In this document: piece by piece, positions 23,191 through 26,305 of the stretch | Numbering within the stretch: the stretch's first letter is position 1 | How the letters are laid out: the number at the start of each line of letters is the position of its first letter | From: Pseudomonadota bacterium | Lineage (GTDB): Bacteria; Pseudomonadota; Gammaproteobacteria; Burkholderiales; Gallionellaceae | DNA: 26,305 bases | Reading direction: 5' to 3' | Assembly (NCBI GenBank): GCA_021822115.1 | Contig: JAJZSA010000029.1 | Coordinates: 1 to 26,305 of the forward strand | Notes under the pieces: generated by a model | The model's database searches: none | What the model was told of the DNA's origin: nothing | What the model saw: only the letters and a program-made list of their open reading frames with translations | Made by a program: the position numbers and the translations under genes

Positions 23191-24252
23191 TTACAGCGTG
23201 ATGCCCAGCAGACGGCGATGATGGCCGGTATCGATCTCCACCCAGGAACTCATGCCTGAGCGCAAGGCCGGCATCGCCGCGGCGGATTGCAGACGGATGC
23301 GCACGGTCAGGCGCTGGGCGATCTTGATCCAGTTGCCGGTGGCGTTCTGCGCCGGGATCACCGAATACTCGGTGCCGGTCGCCGGTGCCAGGCTCTCCAC
23401 CGTGCCGTGCAGGTCGGCATCGGGATAGGTATCGACCTCGATGCGGACCGCTTGTCCCGGCTGCACATAAGTCAGATCGCCTTCGGTGAAGTTGGCCTCG
23501 ATCCACACCTCCTTGGCGACCACCAGCATGGCCGGATTGCCGGCCGCCACGAACTGGCCGACCTTGGGCGACTTGCTGGCGATGCCGGCCTGCGGTGCGC
23601 GTACCTCGCAATCCTGCAGATCGAGGCGCGCCTGTTCCAGCTCCGCCTGTGCGCTGCGATAGGCAGGATGGCGCTGGATGGGCGCGGCCGGGTCACCGCC
23701 CAGTGCCTCGGCCATGCGCTGCAAGTCCTGCTCCAGGATGGCGCGCTGCTGCCGAGCGACATCTGCGGCATGGCTGGCATCGTCCAGCTTGGCGGCCGAG
23801 ATGAAATGCTTTTCGGCCAAGCCCTGTTGGCGTTGCAATTCCTTCTCGGCGAACGCCTGGTTGTTGCGTGCCAGCGCCACCTCGCCCTGCTTGGCGCGAT
23901 AGGCCAACTGTAAGGCGCTCAGATCGGTGCGCACCTGGGCCAGCTTGGCTTCGGCCTTGTCCAGCGCGATGCGGAACGGCGCCGGGTCGATGCGGAACAG
24001 CAACTGCCCGGCCTCGACCGCCTGGTTCTCGTTCACCAGCACTTCCACCACATCGCCCGCCACCGAAGGACTCACCGGCACCTTCTGCGCCTTGATATAG
24101 GCATTGTCCGTTTCCACATAGCGCCCGCCATGCAGATAGAACGCGAGACTGACCAACCCCACGACCAGCGGCAAAACGATGAGCAGCAGGCGGCGTTTGC
24201 GCTGACGCACGGGGTCGGGGGTTGGCAAAGCTGGGGCGTGTGGATGGCTCAT
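23191..24252 (-). CDS. emrA: HlyD/EmrA family periplasmic adaptor
   Basis: This membrane fusion protein of 353 residues links EmrB to an outer-membrane channel. It has a basic N-terminus, one membrane anchor (about 21-40), GRYVETDNAYIKAQKVPVSP (43-62, the EmrA hallmark), a lipoyl half-domain with GDVVEVLVNENQAVEAGQLL (66-85), a coiled-coil hairpin (about 95-210), the second lipoyl half with EVRAPQAGIASK (about 216-227) and a beta-barrel to the end. The gap to marR is 14 bases and to emrB three, so the three genes form one operon. Confidence 0.93.
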   Translation of the reverse strand: MSHPHAPALPTPDPVRQRKRRLLLIVLPLVVGLVSLAFYLHGGRYVETDNAYIKAQKVPVSPSVAGDVVEVLVNENQAVEAGQLLFRIDPAPFRIALDKAEAKLAQVRTDLSALQLAYRAKQGEVALARNNQAFAEKELQRQQGLAEKHFISAAKLDDASHAADVARQQRAILEQDLQRMAEALGGDPAAPIQRHPAYRSAQAELEQARLDLQDCEVRAPQAGIASKSPKVGQFVAAGNPAMLVVAKEVWIEANFTEGDLTYVQPGQAVRIEVDTYPDADLHGTVESLAPATGTEYSVIPAQNATGNWIKIAQRLTVRIRLQSAAAMPALRSGMSSWVEIDTGHHRRLLGITL

Positions 24253-24266
24253 GGGTCACTGTCCGG

Positions 24267-24698
24267 TCAGGAGGTCTTACGGTTGGCAAGGTTGTCGCGC
24301 ATGGTGCGCAAGGCATTACGGGTGTTGGCGATCTCTTCAGCTGAAAGTCCCGCCAGCATCTCCTGCTCCACGGCTTTGGCGATCTTGCGGATCGCCGCCA
24401 GGTGCGGCTCGGCCGCAGCAGTCAGGAACAACTGGTAGGCGCGGCGGTCGCTGGGGTCGGGGCGGCGTTCGACCAGGCCGCCGAGCATCAATTGATCGAG
24501 CTGGTGCACCAGGGTGATCGGCTGCACATCGAGCAGATCGGCCAACTCCACTTGGCGGATGCCCTGGTTGCGCGAGATGGACACCAGCGCACGCATCTGC
24601 TCGAAGCTGATCTCCAACTCGCTCATGCGTTGACGAAAGGTACGCCGCAGCAAACGCGCCAGGTCACTGCTCATGAAACACAGGCTGTCCTGACCCAT
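24267..24698 (-). CDS. MarR family transcriptional regulator
   Basis: The protein (144 residues) is a winged-helix repressor of the MarR family: the recognition helix region QVELADLLDVQPITLVHQLD (49-68) and wing LVERRPDPSDRRAYQLFLT (75-93), with the conserved D and R of DPSDRR, are visible. It probably represses the emrAB operon in which it lies first and is released by a bound drug or phenolic compound. ATG 24698 is chosen because GGGAGG precedes it; ATG 24710 adds four residues but lacks that site, and the longer frame to 24977 lies over pntB. Confidence 0.9.
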   Translation of the reverse strand: MGQDSLCFMSSDLARLLRRTFRQRMSELEISFEQMRALVSISRNQGIRQVELADLLDVQPITLVHQLDQLMLGGLVERRPDPSDRRAYQLFLTAAAEPHLAAIRKIAKAVEQEMLAGLSAEEIANTRNALRTMRDNLANRKTS

Positions 24699-24715
24699 AC
24701 CGCCTCCCATAAAGA

Positions 24716-24757
24716 TATATTGGATATACGATATAGCAAACTTACAGAACCGGTCAA
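24716..24757 (-). promoter_or_regulatory. marR-emrAB promoter with overlapping palindromic operator
   Basis: On the minus strand TTGACC (24757-24752) and TATATC (24735-24730) form a sigma-70 type promoter with a 16-base spacer. A 20-base imperfect palindrome, 24716-24735 (16 of 20 positions symmetric), covers the -10 box, and GATATA occurs three times in it. This is a typical place for MarR binding; self-repression is inferred. Confidence 0.65.
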
Positions 24758-24773
24758 GCCGGGCGACAGGCAT

Positions 24774-24801
24774 AAAAAAACGCCGCTGCAGCGGCGTTTT
24801 T
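24774..24801. terminator. Bidirectional Rho-independent terminator after pntB
   Basis: CGCCGCTGCAGCGGCG (24781-24796) is a perfect palindrome flanked by an A-run on the left and a T-run on the right, so either strand gives a GC stem followed by U residues. It lies 23 bases after the pntB stop and upstream of the marR promoter, insulating the two units. Confidence 0.9.
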
Positions 24802-24823
24802 GGGCAGAACGAAGTGGTCAGGC

Positions 24824-26299
24824 TCAGGCTTTGAGGGCGACTACGATCTCGTCCAGCATCTTCTTGGCATCGCCGAACAACATGCGGTTGTTCTCGCGGT
24901 AGAACAGCGGATTGTCGATGCCGGCATAACCCGAAGCCATGCTGCGCTTCATCACGATGGAGGTCTTGGCCTTCCATACTTCCAGCACCGGCATGCCGGC
25001 GATGGGGCTGTCAGGATCTTCCTGCGCAGCCGGGTTCACGATGTCGTTGGCACCGATCACCATGGAGACGTCGGTATCGGCGAAGTCTTCGTTGATCTCG
25101 TCCATCTCCATCACGATGTCGTACGGCACCTTGGCTTCGGCCAGCAACACGTTCATGTGACCGGGCATGCGGCCCGCCACCGGATGGATGCCGAAACGCA
25201 CTTGGACGCCCTTCTCGCGCAGCAACTGGGTGATCTCGTACACCGTATGCTGCGCCTGTGCCACGGCCATACCGTATCCCGGCACGATGATGACGCTCTT
25301 GGCGTTGCTCAGCAGTTCGGCGGTCTCCGTCGCGCTGATGGGGCTCACCTCACCGGCCGGCTGCGCTTCGCCTGTGCTCTTGGCGGTCTTGCTGCTGCCG
25401 CTACCGAAGCCACCGGCGATCACGCTGATGAAGTCGCGATTCATGGCACGGCACATGATGTAGGACAGGATGGCACCGCTGGAACCGACCAGCGCGCCGG
25501 TGACAATCAACAGGTCGTTGCTCAGCATGAAACCGGTCGCTGCCGCCGCCCAGCCGGAATAGCTGTTCAGCATGGACACCACCACCGGCATGTCGGCGCC
25601 GCCGATGGCCATCACCATATGGATGCCGAACAGCAAGGCGATCACCGTCATCACGGCCAGGGCGACCAGACCGGCATCCACCGAAGCCGCGCTCATGAAC
25701 TTCCAGCCGAACACGACCACCACCACCAGGCCGAGCAAGTTGAGGAAGTGGCGCGCCGGCAACAACAGCGGCTTGCCGCCGATCATGCCCGACAGTTTGC
25801 CGAAGGCGATGAGCGAGCCGGAGAAGGTGACCGCACCGATCAGGATGCCGACATAGATCTCGATCTCATGGATCGCTTTCTCGGCATGGGAAAGTTGCAT
25901 TGCCGCCAGCGGCGTCATGGCGCCAGCCAAACCCATCTCGCCCAGATCACGCTCGCCCATCAGCTGCAACGCGGCGACCGGATCGATGTAGTTGGCGAAG
26001 CCGACCAGACAGGCCGCCAGACCGACCAGGCTATGCATCAAGGCGACCAGTTCCGGCATCTGCGTCATCTGCACCTTGCGCGCCGCATAGAGACCGACAC
26101 TGCCGCCCACCAGCAGCGCACCGACGATCCACGGCAAACCCTGGCTGGTGACACTCTGACCGAACACCGTGGCCAGCACGGCGAGGGTCATGCCGATCAT
26201 GCCGTAGAGGTTACCGCGACGCGAGGTCTCCGGATTGGACAGACCGCCGAGGCTGAGGATGAAAAGTATCGTCGCGCCGATATACGCAACAGTGGACAT
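24824..26299 (-). CDS. pntB: Proton-translocating NAD(P) transhydrogenase, beta subunit
   Basis: PntB carries the membrane proton channel (domain II) and NADP(H)-binding domain III of the transhydrogenase that makes NADPH from NADH using the proton gradient. The protein (491 residues, usual about 460-490) has around nine helices over residues 4-290, including HSLVGLAA with the conserved histidine (89) and [20 protein letters not shown] (233-252), then a linker (about 298-325) and domain III with [10 protein letters not shown] (341-350), [19 protein letters not shown] and [17 protein letters not shown] 26299 is six bases from the window end; the pntA gene expected upstream is not in the window. 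Confidence 0.97.
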   Translation of the reverse strand: MSTVAYIGATILFILSLGGLSNPETSRRGNLYGMIGMTLAVLATVFGQSVTSQGLPWIVGALLVGGSVGLYAARKVQMTQMPELVALMHSLVGLAACLVGFANYIDPVAALQLMGERDLGEMGLAGAMTPLAAMQLSHAEKAIHEIEIYVGILIGAVTFSGSLIAFGKLSGMIGGKPLLLPARHFLNLLGLVVVVVFGWKFMSAASVDAGLVALAVMTVIALLFGIHMVMAIGGADMPVVVSMLNSYSGWAAAATGFMLSNDLLIVTGALVGSSGAILSYIMCRAMNRDFISVIAGGFGSGSSKTAKSTGEAQPAGEVSPISATETAELLSNAKSVIIVPGYGMAVAQAQHTVYEITQLLREKGVQVRFGIHPVAGRMPGHMNVLLAEAKVPYDIVMEMDEINEDFADTDVSMVIGANDIVNPAAQEDPDSPIAGMPVLEVWKAKTSIVMKRSMASGYAGIDNPLFYRENNRMLFGDAKKMLDEIVVALKA

Positions 26300-26305
26300 A
26301 CTTGC

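Noticed and set aside
22075..23259. A 394-codon plus-strand frame
   Set aside because: It is antisense to emrB, with a His/Gln/Arg-rich sequence typical of shadow frames.

Overview
The window looks like chromosomal DNA of a betaproteobacterium, most likely the Nitrosomonadales/Gallionellaceae side of the class. The evidence is the cluster ratA-rnfH-PHP-yciO-M50 protease-trpS-scpA-scpB next to smpB, a 400-residue TrpS, high GC in the housekeeping genes and a tRNA-Ser type typical of the group. This placement is an inference from gene order and protein style, not from a search. The left edge begins with 16 bases resembling joined sequencing-adapter tails, and both ends cut through genes (res at the left; pntA would lie off the right), so the window may be a whole assembly contig.

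Region 1 (1-6896) is the right-hand part of an integrated genomic island. From the junction inward it holds the 3' half of a tRNA-Ser(GGA) gene (6838-6896), a tyrosine integrase reading away from that junction, a 440-base control region with palindromes, a three-gene operon whose genes overlap by ATGA (an AlpA/excisionase-like HTH protein, an unknown protein, and a winged-helix protein resembling replication initiators), a 105-residue unknown protein, and a Type III restriction-modification operon (mod, res; res runs off the left edge).

Region 2 (6897-11798) is host DNA: the old tRNA terminator, a 1282-residue membrane-bound sensor with a periplasmic binding domain, PAS, GAF and GGDEF-EAL domains, and ppsR, the regulator of PEP synthase. 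A hairpin-forming intergenic element closes the region.

Region 3 (11808-18670) is a tightly packed leftward operon of nine genes, ratA, rnfH, a PHP-domain nuclease/phosphatase, yciO, a site-2 protease-like M50 protein, trpS, scpA, scpB and a TrmH-family RNA methyltransferase, with smpB divergent. Translation (tRNA charging, RNA modification and processing, trans-translation, ribosome association) and chromosome condensation (ScpAB) are coupled in one transcription unit.

Region 4 (18844-20586) is the most unusual part. Three small, lower-GC, same-strand genes (a possible HEPN-like protein, a four-helix membrane protein and a GIY-YIG nuclease) sit between smpB and msrA. Each gene, and msrA too, begins shortly after a GTT-type core, and the gaps carry attC-like or attC-remnant sequence. 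I read it as a small integron cassette cluster without an integrase gene (CALIN-like).

Region 5 (20590-26305) holds msrA with two plausible starts (exported or cytosolic), a DUF4149-type membrane protein, a convergent marR-emrA-emrB efflux operon with a palindromic operator over its promoter, a strong shared terminator, and pntB, the beta subunit of the proton-translocating transhydrogenase.
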